A DNA stretch of 64,000 nucleotides from Actinoallomurus sp048498315 (GCA_048498315.1 JBEHYF010000005.1:22208-86207), one strand, 5' to 3'. Shown: positions 26,828-35,988, numbered from the stretch's first letter. Translations and numbers: made by a program. Notes: generated from the sequence alone by a model not told the origin.

Positions 26828-27907
26828 TCACCTTTCCACTTCACCGCGGATGAAAGCCTCGACCGCCTCGCGGGCCTGGTCGTCGCTGTACTGCACCGGC
26901 GGCGACTTCATGAAATAGGAGCTGGCCGACAGGATCGGGCCGCCGATGCCGCGGTCCTTGGCGATCTTGGCGGCGCGAATCGCGTCGATGATGACGCCGG
27001 CGGAGTTCGGGGAGTCCCAGACCTCCAGCTTGTACTCCAGGTTCAGCGGCGTGTCGCCGAAAGACTTGCCCTCCAGGCGGACGTACGCCCACTTGCGGTC
27101 GTCCAGCCACGGCACGTGGTCGGACGGACCGATGTGCACGTCGGCCTTCGCCATCTCGTGCGGGATCTGGGAGGTGACCGACTGGGTCTTGGAGATCTTC
27201 TTCGACTGGAGGCGCTTGCGCTCCAGCATGTTCATGAAGTCCATGTTGCCGCCGAAGTTGAGCTGGTACGTGCGCAGCAGCTCGACCCCGCGGTCCTCGA
27301 ACAGCTTGGCCATGACCCGGTGCGTGATCGTCGCGCCGACCTGGGACTTGATGTCGTCGCCGACGATGGGGATGCCGGCGTCGGTGAACTTCTGCGCCCA
27401 GGCCGGGTCGCTGGCGATGAAGACGGGCAGCGCGTTGACGAAGGCGACGCCGGCGTCGATGGCGCACTGGGCGTAGAAGCGGTCCGCCTCCTCCGAGCCC
27501 ACCGGCAGGTAGGAGACGAGCACGTCAGCGCCGGTGTCCTTGAGGACCTTGACGACGTCGACCGGGTCCTCGTCGGACTCCTGGATGATCTCGCGGTAGT
27601 ACTCGCCCAGGCCGTCGTAGGTGTGGCCGCGCTGCACGGTCACGCCGGACGGCGGCACGTCGCAGATCTTGATCGTGTTGTTCTCGCTGGCGACGATCGC
27701 CTCGGACAGATCGCGGCCGACCTTCTTGGCGTCCACGTCGAAGGCTGCGACGAACTCCACGTCACCGACGTGGTAGTCGCCGAACTGCACGTGCATCAGA
27801 CCAGGGACACGAGTGTCGGGCGAGGCGTCCTTGTAGTACTCGACTCCCTGGACGAGCGAGCTCGCGCAGTTGCCGACACCGACGATGGCCACGCGCACTG
27901 AACCCAT
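26828..27907 (-). CDS. ino1: Inositol-3-phosphate synthase
   Basis: Converts glucose 6-phosphate to 1D-myo-inositol 3-phosphate with NAD, feeding phosphatidylinositol and mycothiol synthesis. The 359-residue length is that of the short actinobacterial enzyme. Motifs: VRVAIVGVGNCASSLVQGVE (NAD-binding, N-terminus), LVSYLPVGSEEADRFYAQ near 130, VNALPVFIASDP near 155, GDDIKSQVGATITHRV near 180 and YQLNFGGNMDFMNM near 215. padR is 51 bases upstream on the same strand, a pairing also present in mycobacteria (Rv0046c-Rv0047c). Expression is therefore likely under the PadR operator at 28573-28591. Confidence 0.96.
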   Translation of the reverse strand: MGSVRVAIVGVGNCASSLVQGVEYYKDASPDTRVPGLMHVQFGDYHVGDVEFVAAFDVDAKKVGRDLSEAIVASENNTIKICDVPPSGVTVQRGHTYDGLGEYYREIIQESDEDPVDVVKVLKDTGADVLVSYLPVGSEEADRFYAQCAIDAGVAFVNALPVFIASDPAWAQKFTDAGIPIVGDDIKSQVGATITHRVMAKLFEDRGVELLRTYQLNFGGNMDFMNMLERKRLQSKKISKTQSVTSQIPHEMAKADVHIGPSDHVPWLDDRKWAYVRLEGKSFGDTPLNLEYKLEVWDSPNSAGVIIDAIRAAKIAKDRGIGGPILSASSYFMKSPPVQYSDDQAREAVEAFIRGEVER

Positions 27908-27958
27908 CCGGATTCTCCTTTGCTCTCTTCTTGGGTGCGGGGGGACGTCCTAGCGCCC

Positions 27959-28531
27959 TCAGCCGTCCTGTTCATCTGACTGCTGTGCGCGCTCGCGCCC
28001 GATCAGCTCGTTGAGCCACCGGACCTCGCGCTCGACCGACTCCAGCCCGTGCTGCTGGAGTTCGAGCGTGTAGTTGTCCACACGCTCGCGCGTGCGGGCC
28101 AGCGCGGCACGCACGCTCTCCAGGCGTTCTTCGAGCCGGCTGCGCCGGCCCTCCAGGATCCGCAGCCGTACGTCGGCGCGGGTCTGGGCGAAGAAGGCGA
28201 AATGCACGCCGAATCCCTCGTCCTCCCAGGACGCGGGCCCGGCTTCGGAGAGCAGCTCCTGGAGCCGCTCCTTTCCGTCTGCCGTGAGCTTGTAAACGAT
28301 CTTCGAGCGTCGGGTGCCGCCGGGTCGCGCCGCGATCGGCTCCTTGTCGTCCTCGGTGATCAGCCCCTGTTCGAGCAGCTGCTTGAGGCAGGGGTAGAGG
28401 GACCCGTAGGAGAACGCCCGGAACATGCCGAGCAGCGCGTTCAGCCGCTTGCGCAGCTCGTACCCGTGCATGGGCGACTCATGGAGCAGGCCGAGCACGG
28501 CGAGCTCCAGCACGCCGGCCTTGCTTCTCAT
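27959..28531 (-). CDS. PadR-family transcriptional regulator
   Basis: A 190-residue PadR regulator. The N-terminal winged helix has VLELAVLGLLHESPMHGYEL, RKRLNALLG and SYGSLYPCLKQLLEQGLI (about 5-60), followed by RRSKIVYKLTADGKERLQEL. The C-terminal half is a coiled-coil dimerisation domain (LEERLESVRAALARTRERVD). It is co-directional with ino1, 51 bases downstream, and lies 41 bases from a perfect palindrome, so it probably represses its own operon. The ligand is unknown; inositol or redox signals would be logical. Confidence 0.92.
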   Translation of the reverse strand: MRSKAGVLELAVLGLLHESPMHGYELRKRLNALLGMFRAFSYGSLYPCLKQLLEQGLITEDDKEPIAARPGGTRRSKIVYKLTADGKERLQELLSEAGPASWEDEGFGVHFAFFAQTRADVRLRILEGRRSRLEERLESVRAALARTRERVDNYTLELQQHGLESVEREVRWLNELIGRERAQQSDEQDG

Positions 28532-28559
28532 CGCCCCTCCGCTCGAATCTCTCGCTCAG

Positions 28560-28591
28560 ATGTATCGCCCTCATGTATCGAGCCGATACAT
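28560..28591. promoter_or_regulatory. Putative PadR operator
   Basis: ATGTATCG-agc-CGATACAT (28573-28591) is a perfect inverted repeat with eight-base arms, and another half site ATGTATCG stands at 28560-28567. PadR proteins typically read ATGT/ACAT dyads. The sites are 28-60 bases upstream of padR and 78-109 bases upstream of the divergent DUF5318 gene, so they may control both directions. Confidence 0.75.
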
Positions 28592-28668
28592 CATGAAGAT
28601 ACGTCCACGCGATACCCGTCCGCAAGCACCGGTGGGAAGGGGGTTGCCGTCCGTCGTACTCTGCTGAC

Positions 28669-29067
28669 ATGTGGTCCCAGCGGCTCGTCGTCGACTACGG
28701 GCTCGCCCGCCGGGCCACATTGGCCGAGCTCTCGACCGGCGGGCTGACGCTCGACTCGGCCTGTGACGCGCACCCCTACCTGCTGCGCGCCGCCAAGTAC
28801 CATGGCGAGCCGACCGATCAGCTCTGTCCTGTCTGCCGGAAGGAGCGGCTCACGCATGTCACGTACGTCTACGGTGACGAGCTCGGCCGCTACGCGGGGC
28901 GGGTCAAGGCGACGGACGAGCTGCCGGCGATGGCCCGGGAATTCGGTGAATTCCGGGTGTATGTGGTTGAAGTGTGTCAAAGTTGTTCGTGGAACTACCT
29001 GACGCTCTCATACGTCCTGGGGCATGGGGAAGCCAGCTCCGAGCAGGACAGGAGCGTCCAGGAGTAG
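28669..29067 (+). CDS. DUF5318 zinc-ribbon-like protein
   Basis: A 132-residue conserved actinobacterial protein (DUF5318; Rv0049 in M. tuberculosis) always near ponA. It has a possible zinc site made of CPVC (LCPVCRKERLTHV, near residue 53) and CQSC (VVEVCQSCSWNYL, near 102). The conserved core includes TYVYGDELGRYAGRV. Function is unknown. It is divergent from padR and precedes the penicillin-binding protein gene by about 100 bases. TACTCT lies six bases before the ATG, so the mRNA could be leaderless. Confidence 0.85.
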   Translation: MWSQRLVVDYGLARRATLAELSTGGLTLDSACDAHPYLLRAAKYHGEPTDQLCPVCRKERLTHVTYVYGDELGRYAGRVKATDELPAMAREFGEFRVYVVEVCQSCSWNYLTLSYVLGHGEASSEQDRSVQE

Positions 29068-29169
29068 CCGCGCGGCCAGCGCGGTATCCCCCGGCAGCCA
29101 TCCCGCTCACATGGCAACCCAGTACTGTCGGACGGATTGGAAGAGCCGTACCCCAGTGAACGAGGTCGC

Positions 29170-31743
29170 GTGAGTTACAACAGCGATTACGGACGAGAGT
29201 ACGGGCCACCACGGACGAGCGGGCCCGCACCGACCAGGCCGGAGCCTGTCGTCGGACGACCCGGCCTGCCGGCCGTTCCGTCCCAGCGCACGCGCTCCCC
29301 GGTCCCCGCCGATCCCACCAGGCCACTGCGCACCGGTGGTCCCGGTGGCCCCGGCGGGCCCGGTTCCGGGCGCCCGGGAGGCGGCGGTGGCGGCGGCGAT
29401 GGGCGCCGCGGCCGCTCCGCCCGGCCGAAGAAGACCGGCTGGCGGCGGTACGTCCCCTCCTGGAAGGTGGTTCTCGCGGCCTGCGGCATCGGCACGCTCG
29501 CCACCATCTGCGGGATCGGCGTCGCCTACGCGATGGTCAAGGTGCCCAAGGTCAACGCCGACGTGCTGCAGCAGGGTTCCACGATCTACTGGGCCGACCA
29601 GAGCGGCGGCAAGCCCGAGGTGCTGGCCCGGGTCGGCGCGTCGCGGCAGATCGTGCCGCTGAGTCAGATCAGCCCGAACATGCAGTGGGCGGCCCTCGCC
29701 ATCGAGGACCACAACTTCTACCACGAACCGGCGATCTCGCCGCGTGGCATCCTCCGCGCGCTGTACAACGACCTCACCGGCGGTGAAACGCAGGGTGGCT
29801 CGACGATCACTCAGCAGTACGTCAAGAACGCCTACCTGAACCAGAACCGCACGTTCACGCGGAAGTTCAAAGAGATCTTCATCGCGATCAAGGTCAACAA
29901 GCAGCTCACCAAGCAGAAGATCCTCGAGAACTACCTGAACACCATCTACTTCGGCGCCCCGAACCGCGACATGCTCGGCGCCTATAGCGTCGAGACGGCC
30001 GCGCAGATCTGGTACGGCACCACCGCCGCCAAGCTCACCGTCCCGCAGGCCGCCCTGCTCGCCGCCAACATCAAGCAGCCGGGCTACTACACGCCGTTGA
30101 GCAAGGGCCAGCAGCTCGCCGACACGATCAAGCGCTACGACCTGGTGCTCGACGGCATGGTCTCGATGGGCAAGCTGTCGCCCGCCGACGCCGCCAAATA
30201 CAAGGGTCACCTGCCCAAGGTGCGCAAGACCAGCGGCAACTCCTCGGGTCAGAACGGTTACCTCATCCAGCGGGTCACCAATGTGCTCAAGGCGAACGGT
30301 TTCACCGAGCAGGAGATCGAGACCGCCGGCCTGAAGATCTACACGACCTGGGACAAGGCCAAGCAGGAAGACGCCCGGAAGGCGGTCGAGGCCAAGCTGC
30401 GCGGCCTGCCGAAGGACGTCCGCGTCGGTCTGGTCTCGATCAACCCCAACAACGGCGAGGTCGTCGCTGCCTACGGCGGACGCGACTACAACAAGCGCCA
30501 GGTCGACGACGCCTTCTACTCGACGGCGCAGGTCGGTTCGTCGTTCAAGCCGTACGTGCTCGCCGCCGCCCTGCAGCAGGGCATCGGGCTGAAGTCGAAG
30601 TTCGACGCCTCCGCACCCGCGTGGTTCGACAGCAACGGTGACCGGGTCGCCTCGGGTACCCCGGGCGGGTTCGAGGTGCACAACGACGAAGGCAACCCGA
30701 GACAGCCGATCGTCGACCTGATCACCGCGACGCAGATGTCGTACAACACGGTGTACGTGCCGCTCGGCTTCAAGACCGGTACCGACAACGTCGTGAAGCT
30801 TGCGGAGAGCGCCGGCTTCGAGGCGTCGAAGCTCGCCCCGCATGTCGGTCAGTCCGGTCTCTTCCTCGGGCAGGCCGACGAGAGTCCGCTGGTGCAGGCC
30901 GGCGGTTACGCCACCATCGCCAACGACGGCGTGTACAACCGGCCGCACATCATTCGCAAGGTCACCGACTCGCAGGGCAACCCGTTCCACCCCGAGCGGC
31001 TGAAGAACTACATCTCCAGCCACCGGGCCTTCAGCCCCGAGGTGGCGCGGGACGTGCAGTACGCCATGCAGGCGGTCGTGAAGTACCCGGGTACGGGTGT
31101 CAGGGCGGCGCTTCCCGGCCGGCCGGTCGCCGGCAAGACCGGTACGACGAACGGGAACAAGTCCGCCTGGTTCGACGGCTTCACGCCGCACCAGCTCGTC
31201 ACGGCGGTCGGCATGTGGCGGTACGACGACGCCGTCACGACCGGAAAGCACAAGCATCCGGGAAGGTTCGGGTACCTGACCAACATCGGCGGTCTCGCCC
31301 GGGTCAACGGTGGTGACTTCCCGGCCGAGATCTGGCACGACTACATGGAGATGGCGCTCCGGGGCGCCCCGGTCAAGCAGTTCGATCCGCCGGCCTGGGT
31401 CGGCACTCCGCAGATCTACGCGACGCCGTCCCCGACGCCGACGCCGACGCCGACGAACACGCAGAAGCCGCAGTGCCTGCCCAACCAGGACCCGACGCTG
31501 GACAACTGCCAGCCGAACGGGCAGAACAACCAGGGTCCCGGCAGCCGGTTCTGCCTGCGGCACCCGGCCGCGCCGTCCTGCCAGACCACCGGCACGTCGC
31601 CGCCGTCCAATCCCGGCGGCAACTGCAAGCCGCCGTTCACCCTCGGGTGCACGACACCACCTCCCGACGGCGGCGGCAACGGTCCCGGCGGCAACCAGCC
31701 GAACGGCACACAGGCCAAGGCGGCGCGGCCGCTCAAGGATTGA
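29170..31743 (+). CDS. ponA: Class A penicillin-binding protein (glycosyltransferase/transpeptidase)
   Basis: Polymerises and crosslinks peptidoglycan at the membrane. The cytosolic N-terminus is Pro/Gly/Arg-rich, followed by one membrane segment (VVLAACGIGTLATICGIGVA, near 105). The GT51 domain shows AIEDHNFYHEPAISPRGILR and QGGSTITQQYVKNAYL (about 176-225). The transpeptidase has SSFK (Ser457), SYN in TQMSYNTVYV and KTGTT near 656. The tail after 750 is Pro/Thr-rich with PTPTPTPT and several Cys residues. GTG 29170 is preferred (GAGG four bases upstream); TTG 29137 would add 11 residues. Total length of 857 is larger than ponA1 of mycobacteria because of the tail. It is followed 25 bases later by a GT87 gene, matching Rv0050-Rv0051. 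Confidence 0.95.
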   Translation: MSYNSDYGREYGPPRTSGPAPTRPEPVVGRPGLPAVPSQRTRSPVPADPTRPLRTGGPGGPGGPGSGRPGGGGGGGDGRRGRSARPKKTGWRRYVPSWKVVLAACGIGTLATICGIGVAYAMVKVPKVNADVLQQGSTIYWADQSGGKPEVLARVGASRQIVPLSQISPNMQWAALAIEDHNFYHEPAISPRGILRALYNDLTGGETQGGSTITQQYVKNAYLNQNRTFTRKFKEIFIAIKVNKQLTKQKILENYLNTIYFGAPNRDMLGAYSVETAAQIWYGTTAAKLTVPQAALLAANIKQPGYYTPLSKGQQLADTIKRYDLVLDGMVSMGKLSPADAAKYKGHLPKVRKTSGNSSGQNGYLIQRVTNVLKANGFTEQEIETAGLKIYTTWDKAKQEDARKAVEAKLRGLPKDVRVGLVSINPNNGEVVAAYGGRDYNKRQVDDAFYSTAQVGSSFKPYVLAAALQQGIGLKSKFDASAPAWFDSNGDRVASGTPGGFEVHNDEGNPRQPIVDLITATQMSYNTVYVPLGFKTGTDNVVKLAESAGFEASKLAPHVGQSGLFLGQADESPLVQAGGYATIANDGVYNRPHIIRKVTDSQGNPFHPERLKNYISSHRAFSPEVARDVQYAMQAVVKYPGTGVRAALPGRPVAGKTGTTNGNKSAWFDGFTPHQLVTAVGMWRYDDAVTTGKHKHPGRFGYLTNIGGLARVNGGDFPAEIWHDYMEMALRGAPVKQFDPPAWVGTPQIYATPSPTPTPTPTNTQKPQCLPNQDPTLDNCQPNGQNNQGPGSRFCLRHPAAPSCQTTGTSPPSNPGGNCKPPFTLGCTTPPPDGGGNGPGGNQPNGTQAKAARPLKD

Positions 31744-31768
31744 GCCGTTCAGGGAATACCCTGCTGGC

Positions 31769-33190
31769 ATGCCGGAGTCACAAGTGATCGACGGGGCCGG
31801 TGGCGCCGCGGGCGCCACCGGCCCCGCCGATGTCCGGGTGGGGCTCTGGCGGCTGCTGCCGGTCCTCGTGTCCACGACGGTGGCCGTGTCGGTGCTCGGC
31901 TACCTGCAGAAGCTGCCGTGCCGCCGGGTCGGGTTCGACTTCATCCCGACCGTCCGCAACGCCTGCTACACCGACATCTATCCGCTGTATTTCGGGCGCG
32001 GGCTGGCCGACGGCAAGATCCCGTACCTCGACAAGATCAAGGAGCCGGTCGAGTACCCGGTGCTCACCGGCGGTTTCATGGAGGGCGCGGCGACGGTCGC
32101 GCGCTGGTTCGGCGGCGATAACGTCATCTCGCGCGGCATGTGGTTCTTCGACCTGACCGCCATGGCGCTGGTCGTGTGCGCCGCCGTGACGGTGCTGGCG
32201 ACCGCTCTGGTCGCCGGGCGGCACGGGCTGCGCAGCGGGCTGATGGTCGCGGCGTCGCCCGCGCTGCTGCTGTCGATCTACATCAACTGGGACCTGCTGG
32301 CCGTCGTCCTCGCCGCGCTCGCGCTGGCCGCCTGGGCCCGCCGGAGGCCCGCGCTCTCCGGTGTGCTGCTGGGCCTCGCGGTCGCCGCCAAGTTCTATCC
32401 GGTCGTCTTCCTCGGCCCGCTGTTCCTGCTGTGCCTGCGAGCCGGCCGGTGGCGCGAGTTCGGCCGGCTGCTCGCCGGCACCGTGGCCTCCTGGCTCGTC
32501 GTCAACGTGCCGATCATGCTGCTGGCCTTCGACAGCTGGAGCCGTTTCTACACGTTCAACCAGCAGCGCCCGGTCGACTGGGGTTCGATCTTCTTCATCG
32601 CCTGGCAGCACGGTCTGTCCGCCGTCGGCGACGTGCCGACGCTCAACCTGATGGGCGAGGCCGGCTTCGCCGTGCTGGCCATCGCGATCGTGCTGCTCGT
32701 GCTGCTCGCGCCGCGCCGGCCGCGCCTGCCGCAGGTGATGTTCCTCGTCCTGGCCGCATTCCTGCTGACCAACAAGGTCTGGTCGCCGCAGTACGTGCTG
32801 TGGCTGCTGCCGCTGGTCGCGCTGGCCCGGCCGAAGCTGCCCGCCTACCTGCTGTGGCAGGCCGGCGAGATCGTCTACTTCTTCGGCATCTGGTGGTACC
32901 TCCTGGCCGGGTCGGAGCAGACCTCCGGCGTGTCGCTGTCCGACACGCTCAGCTCACTGCTGACCGGTCATGCGCCCGCGGACGGCATCGACCTCGGCGT
33001 GTACACGATCGCGCTGCTCGCCCGCTTCCTGACCGTGCTGATGATGGCCGTCCTCATCGTGATCGACATCCTCGTGCCGCGGCTCGACGTCGTCCGGGCC
33101 GACGGTGCCGACGACCCCGCCGGCGGCGTCCTCGACGGCGCTGCCGACCGCTTCCGCCTTGCGCGCCGCACCGCCCCGCAGCCGGTCTGA
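31769..33190 (+). CDS. Membrane glycosyltransferase, GT87 family (polyprenol-mannose dependent type)
   Basis: A 473-residue polytopic protein with about 10 hydrophobic segments. The first outer loop has the acidic signature YTDIYPLYFGRGLADGKIPY and KEPVEYPVLTGGF, typical of GT87/DUF2029 alpha-mannosyltransferase-like proteins (Rv0051 is the syntenic gene). Such GT-C enzymes use a polyprenyl-phosphate sugar outside the membrane. The C-terminus is short and hydrophilic. ATG 31769 is 25 bases after ponA, suggesting cotranscription. The acceptor is not known; lipoglycan or glycoprotein synthesis is inference. Confidence 0.85.
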   Translation: MPESQVIDGAGGAAGATGPADVRVGLWRLLPVLVSTTVAVSVLGYLQKLPCRRVGFDFIPTVRNACYTDIYPLYFGRGLADGKIPYLDKIKEPVEYPVLTGGFMEGAATVARWFGGDNVISRGMWFFDLTAMALVVCAAVTVLATALVAGRHGLRSGLMVAASPALLLSIYINWDLLAVVLAALALAAWARRRPALSGVLLGLAVAAKFYPVVFLGPLFLLCLRAGRWREFGRLLAGTVASWLVVNVPIMLLAFDSWSRFYTFNQQRPVDWGSIFFIAWQHGLSAVGDVPTLNLMGEAGFAVLAIAIVLLVLLAPRRPRLPQVMFLVLAAFLLTNKVWSPQYVLWLLPLVALARPKLPAYLLWQAGEIVYFFGIWWYLLAGSEQTSGVSLSDTLSSLLTGHAPADGIDLGVYTIALLARFLTVLMMAVLIVIDILVPRLDVVRADGADDPAGGVLDGAADRFRLARRTAPQPV

Positions 33191-33233
33191 AAGACGGTTC
33201 CGGGCGCGACGCCCGGACTGGTACGGAAGGGTC

Positions 33234-34481
33234 GTGGCTCCCCTGCGACCCGGCGATCGCGCGGCGCTGCGCGCGTGGCTGGTCACCCGTTTCGGCGTGC
33301 TGGCGATCTCGCTGACCGCCTCGGCGGTGTGGTCGTACGGCGACCTGCGCGACTCCTTCCTCGACCGGTGGACGCAGTGGGACGTCGACCTGTTCGTCGA
33401 GATCGCCAAGTGGGGGTACGCCGGCGACCCGACCAAACCGGGCGACGCCGGGCTGCCGGCGTTCTTCCCCGGGCTGCCGATCGTGCTGCGCGCGCTGCAC
33501 CCTATCGTCGCGAGCTGGTGGCTGTCCGCGCTGCTGGTCAGCTTCGTCGCGGGCGGCGTGACGGTGGTCGCGCTCGCCCGGCTCGGCGACCTCGACGGCC
33601 CCGGCGCGCTCGCCCGGATCGACGCGCCCGGCCGGTCCGGTGGGCCCGGCGAGACCGGCCCGCTCGGCGGGACGGGCGGATCGGGCGCGGGAGCCGGCGC
33701 GGGAGCCGGCGATGACGCCCGGAACGGCGGCGATGACGCCGGAGAAAAGGGCGGGAAGGCCGGCGCGCGGGGGCCGAAGGCGGCCCTCGCGCTGGCGGTC
33801 AGCCCCTACGCCGTGTTCCTGTTCGCGGGCTACTCCGAGGCGCTGTTCCTGGCGTTCGCGCTGCCCGCGTGGCTGTTCGCGCGGCGCCGCCAATGGGTGC
33901 CGGCCGTGCTGTGCGCCGCCGGGGCGTCGTGCGTCCGGGTGACCGGGCTGTTCCTCGGCATCGCGCTGATCGTGGAGTTCCTCGTCGCCGACCGGCGATG
34001 GCGGTCGGCGACGTGGCTGGCCGTGCCGTTCCTGCCGATCCTGGGCTACACGGTCTACCAGTGGGGGCGCACCGGAGACTGGCTCGCCTGGCAGCACGCG
34101 CAGCAGGAGGGCTGGGGCCGGTCGCTGACCTGGCCGTGGGACTCGTTCCGCACGACCTGGAACGCCGCGTTCGCCACGCACGATCAGTTCACGACGGCGT
34201 TCCGGGTGGAGCTGGTCGCGGCGGCGCTCGGCGTGGCGCTGACCATCTGGCTGCTGGCCCGCCGCCGGTGGGCGGAGTCCGCCTACGTCGGGTTGCAGAT
34301 GGCCTCGCTGCTGACCTCGGCGTTCTACCTGTCGATCGGGCGGGCGACGCTGCTGTGGTGGCCGCTGTGGCTGGCGATCGGCGGGCTGCGCCGTCCGGCG
34401 TACATCGCCGTGCTCGCGGCGTCCGTGCCGATCCTGGCGGCCGAGGTCGTACTGTTCACCTCAGGGGGTTGGGCCGGCTGA
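33234..34481 (+). CDS. PIG-V-like membrane mannosyltransferase
   Basis: A polytopic GT-C type protein with the family's opening outer-loop signature DRWTQWDVDLFVEIAKWGYA, then PAFFPGLPIVLRAL, and SPYAVFLFAGYSEALFLAFA typical of PIG-V/Mannosyl_trans2 relatives in actinomycetes. A loop of about 65 residues rich in Gly/Ala/Asp (about 33586-33780, e.g. GAGAGAGAGDD) is inserted between two membrane segments and is unlike the rest. GTG 33234 is chosen because GGAAGG stands just before it and it lies beyond the GT87 stop. A longer form from 33105 would overlap GT87 by 86 bases. Probably works with GT87 on a mannosylated envelope component; this is inference. Confidence 0.8.
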   Translation: MAPLRPGDRAALRAWLVTRFGVLAISLTASAVWSYGDLRDSFLDRWTQWDVDLFVEIAKWGYAGDPTKPGDAGLPAFFPGLPIVLRALHPIVASWWLSALLVSFVAGGVTVVALARLGDLDGPGALARIDAPGRSGGPGETGPLGGTGGSGAGAGAGAGDDARNGGDDAGEKGGKAGARGPKAALALAVSPYAVFLFAGYSEALFLAFALPAWLFARRRQWVPAVLCAAGASCVRVTGLFLGIALIVEFLVADRRWRSATWLAVPFLPILGYTVYQWGRTGDWLAWQHAQQEGWGRSLTWPWDSFRTTWNAAFATHDQFTTAFRVELVAAALGVALTIWLLARRRWAESAYVGLQMASLLTSAFYLSIGRATLLWWPLWLAIGGLRRPAYIAVLAASVPILAAEVVLFTSGGWAG

Positions 34482-34661
34482 GCGGCCCACACCGGCGGTC
34501 CGCGGGCCCGGTCGGCGGGCCCTATCCGGTCGCATCCGGCGGCGCCGGGCGTGCGGTTCCGGCCGGGCGGGGCGCGCGGCGCCCGGGCCGGTGAATCCCG
34601 CGCCGGGCGGGTGCCCGCACCGGGAGCCGGCGTGCCGAACACCTCCGGGCGGAGGGAAACG

Positions 34662-35114
34662 ATGATCGCGGAACTGCTGGCGGGCCGGCTCGAACCGGGC
34701 GTGTACGCCTGGCCTGCCGACCGGCGCGTGGCCGCGCGCGACGTCACCGAGGCCGAGCGGGTCGGCTGGCGGGTGTTCTGGCTGGACGCGCGCGGCGTCC
34801 GTGACAAGCCGGCCCTGCTGGAACGCTGCGCCGAGGAGTTCGCGCTGCCGTCGTACTTCGGCCACAACTGGGATGCCCTGCAGGACTGCCTGCGTGACCT
34901 GGCGTGGGTGCCCGCGGTGGCCGGTTACCTGGTCGTGTACGACCACTGGCGAGAGCCGGCGGAGGCCGACCCCGAGACGCACCGGACCCTCATGGAGATC
35001 TTCGAAGCCGCCGTACGCTCCTGGCGCGGCACGCCGACCCCGATGGCGGTGCTGCTCCTGAACGGCGACGACGGCGGCGCGACGGACGCCGTTCCGGCCG
35101 CGCCCCGACCCTGA
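34662..35114 (+). CDS. Barstar-family protein (RNase inhibitor-like)
   Basis: A 150-residue protein with the barstar core: GWRVFWLDARGVRDKPALLE, then FALPSYFGHNWDALQDCLRD near 63-82 and LVVYDHWREPAE. Barstars inhibit barnase-type ribonucleases. No ribonuclease or polymorphic toxin gene is next to it, so it is an orphan; many actinomycete barstars near rpsF are. GGAGGG stands five bases before ATG 34662, fixing the start. The N-terminal ~25 residues are an extension beyond the minimal 90-residue barstar. Confidence 0.88.
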   Translation: MIAELLAGRLEPGVYAWPADRRVAARDVTEAERVGWRVFWLDARGVRDKPALLERCAEEFALPSYFGHNWDALQDCLRDLAWVPAVAGYLVVYDHWREPAEADPETHRTLMEIFEAAVRSWRGTPTPMAVLLLNGDDGGATDAVPAAPRP

Positions 35115-35160
35115 CCACGCCCGCACGCCGGTCTGCGGCGGCGGGTCACCGGCCCCGGCC

Positions 35161-35176
35161 CGGGTGGCGACACCCG
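35161..35176. terminator. Possible bidirectional hairpin between barstar and nfo
   Basis: CGGGTG-GCGA-CACCCG forms a six-base-pair stem closed by a GNRA-type loop, between two convergent genes. The stem is short, so the call is tentative. Confidence 0.35.
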
Positions 35177-35229
35177 CCACCGCGTTTCAGCGGGCGGCGT
35201 CGGCGTCCCGGGGTTCGGAAGCCGGAATC

Positions 35230-35988
35230 TCAGAGGTTCTCGCGGAGCCAGGAGATGTCGGCGGCCTGCCCGTCGCCCGGCGTTTCGACGATCACCGGCG
35301 CGCCGGCGGCGCGGACGACGGCGAGGATCGCCTGCGGGTCGATCCGCCCGTCGCCGAGGTTGGCGTGGCGGTCGGCGCCCGAACCGAACGCGTCGCGGCT
35401 GTCGTTGCAGTGCACGAGGTCGATCCGGCCGGTGATCGCGTGGATCCGGTCGACGACGTCGGCGAGGTCCTCGCCGGCCGCGTGCGCGTGGCAGGTGTCG
35501 AGGCAGAAGCCGACGTCGACGCCGTCGAGCGCCTCCCAGAGCCGGGCGATCCGGTCGAGCTTGCGGCACATGGCGTTGCCGCCGCCCGCGGTGTTCTCGA
35601 TGAGGACCGGCACCGGGCACTCGTCCATCCGCTCGAACACCTTGCGCCAGTTGTCGAAACCGACCTGCGGGTCGTCGTCCTTCAGCACGTGCCCGCCGTG
35701 CACGATCAGGCCCTTGGCGCCGATCTTCGCGGCGGCCTCCAGCTGCTGGCTGAGGATCTTGCGGCTGGGGATGCGGATCCGGTTGTTGGATGTCGCGACG
35801 TTCACGACATAGGGCGCGTGGATGTAGACGTCGACGTCCGAGTCGCGGATCGCCTCGTACGCCTCCGGCAGCACCGGGGCCTTCCAGCCCTGCGGGTCAC
35901 CGAGGAAGAACTGGACGACCTCGGCCTTGCGCGCGGCCGCGGCGGCGAGCGGGTCGGTCTGGTCGACGTGGGCTCCGATACGCAGCAT
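35230..35988 (-). CDS. nfo: Deoxyribonuclease IV (AP endonuclease, Nfo)
   Basis: Endonuclease IV cleaves DNA at abasic sites in base-excision repair using zinc. The 252-residue TIM barrel shows the metal-ligand segments in order: RIGAHV at the N-terminus, YIHAPYVVNVAT near 55, GLIVHGGHV near 95, VLIENTAGGGNAMC near 128, VGFCLDTCHAHAAGE near 160, VHCNDSRDAFGSGADRHANL (carries Asp/His ligands) near 195, and PVIVETPGDG near 232. It lies convergent with barstar and 30 bases after the small membrane-protein gene on the same strand. Syntenic copies of nfo lie elsewhere in mycobacteria. Confidence 0.94.
   Translation of the reverse strand: MLRIGAHVDQTDPLAAAAARKAEVVQFFLGDPQGWKAPVLPEAYEAIRDSDVDVYIHAPYVVNVATSNNRIRIPSRKILSQQLEAAAKIGAKGLIVHGGHVLKDDDPQVGFDNWRKVFERMDECPVPVLIENTAGGGNAMCRKLDRIARLWEALDGVDVGFCLDTCHAHAAGEDLADVVDRIHAITGRIDLVHCNDSRDAFGSGADRHANLGDGRIDPQAILAVVRAAGAPVIVETPGDGQAADISWLRENL

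Noticed and set aside
29107..31875. 922-codon open frame on the minus strand
   Set aside because: It is exactly antisense to ponA, whose catalytic motifs are intact; the minus-strand translation is Arg/Val/Gly/His-rich without a domain. A normal effect of high wobble GC.
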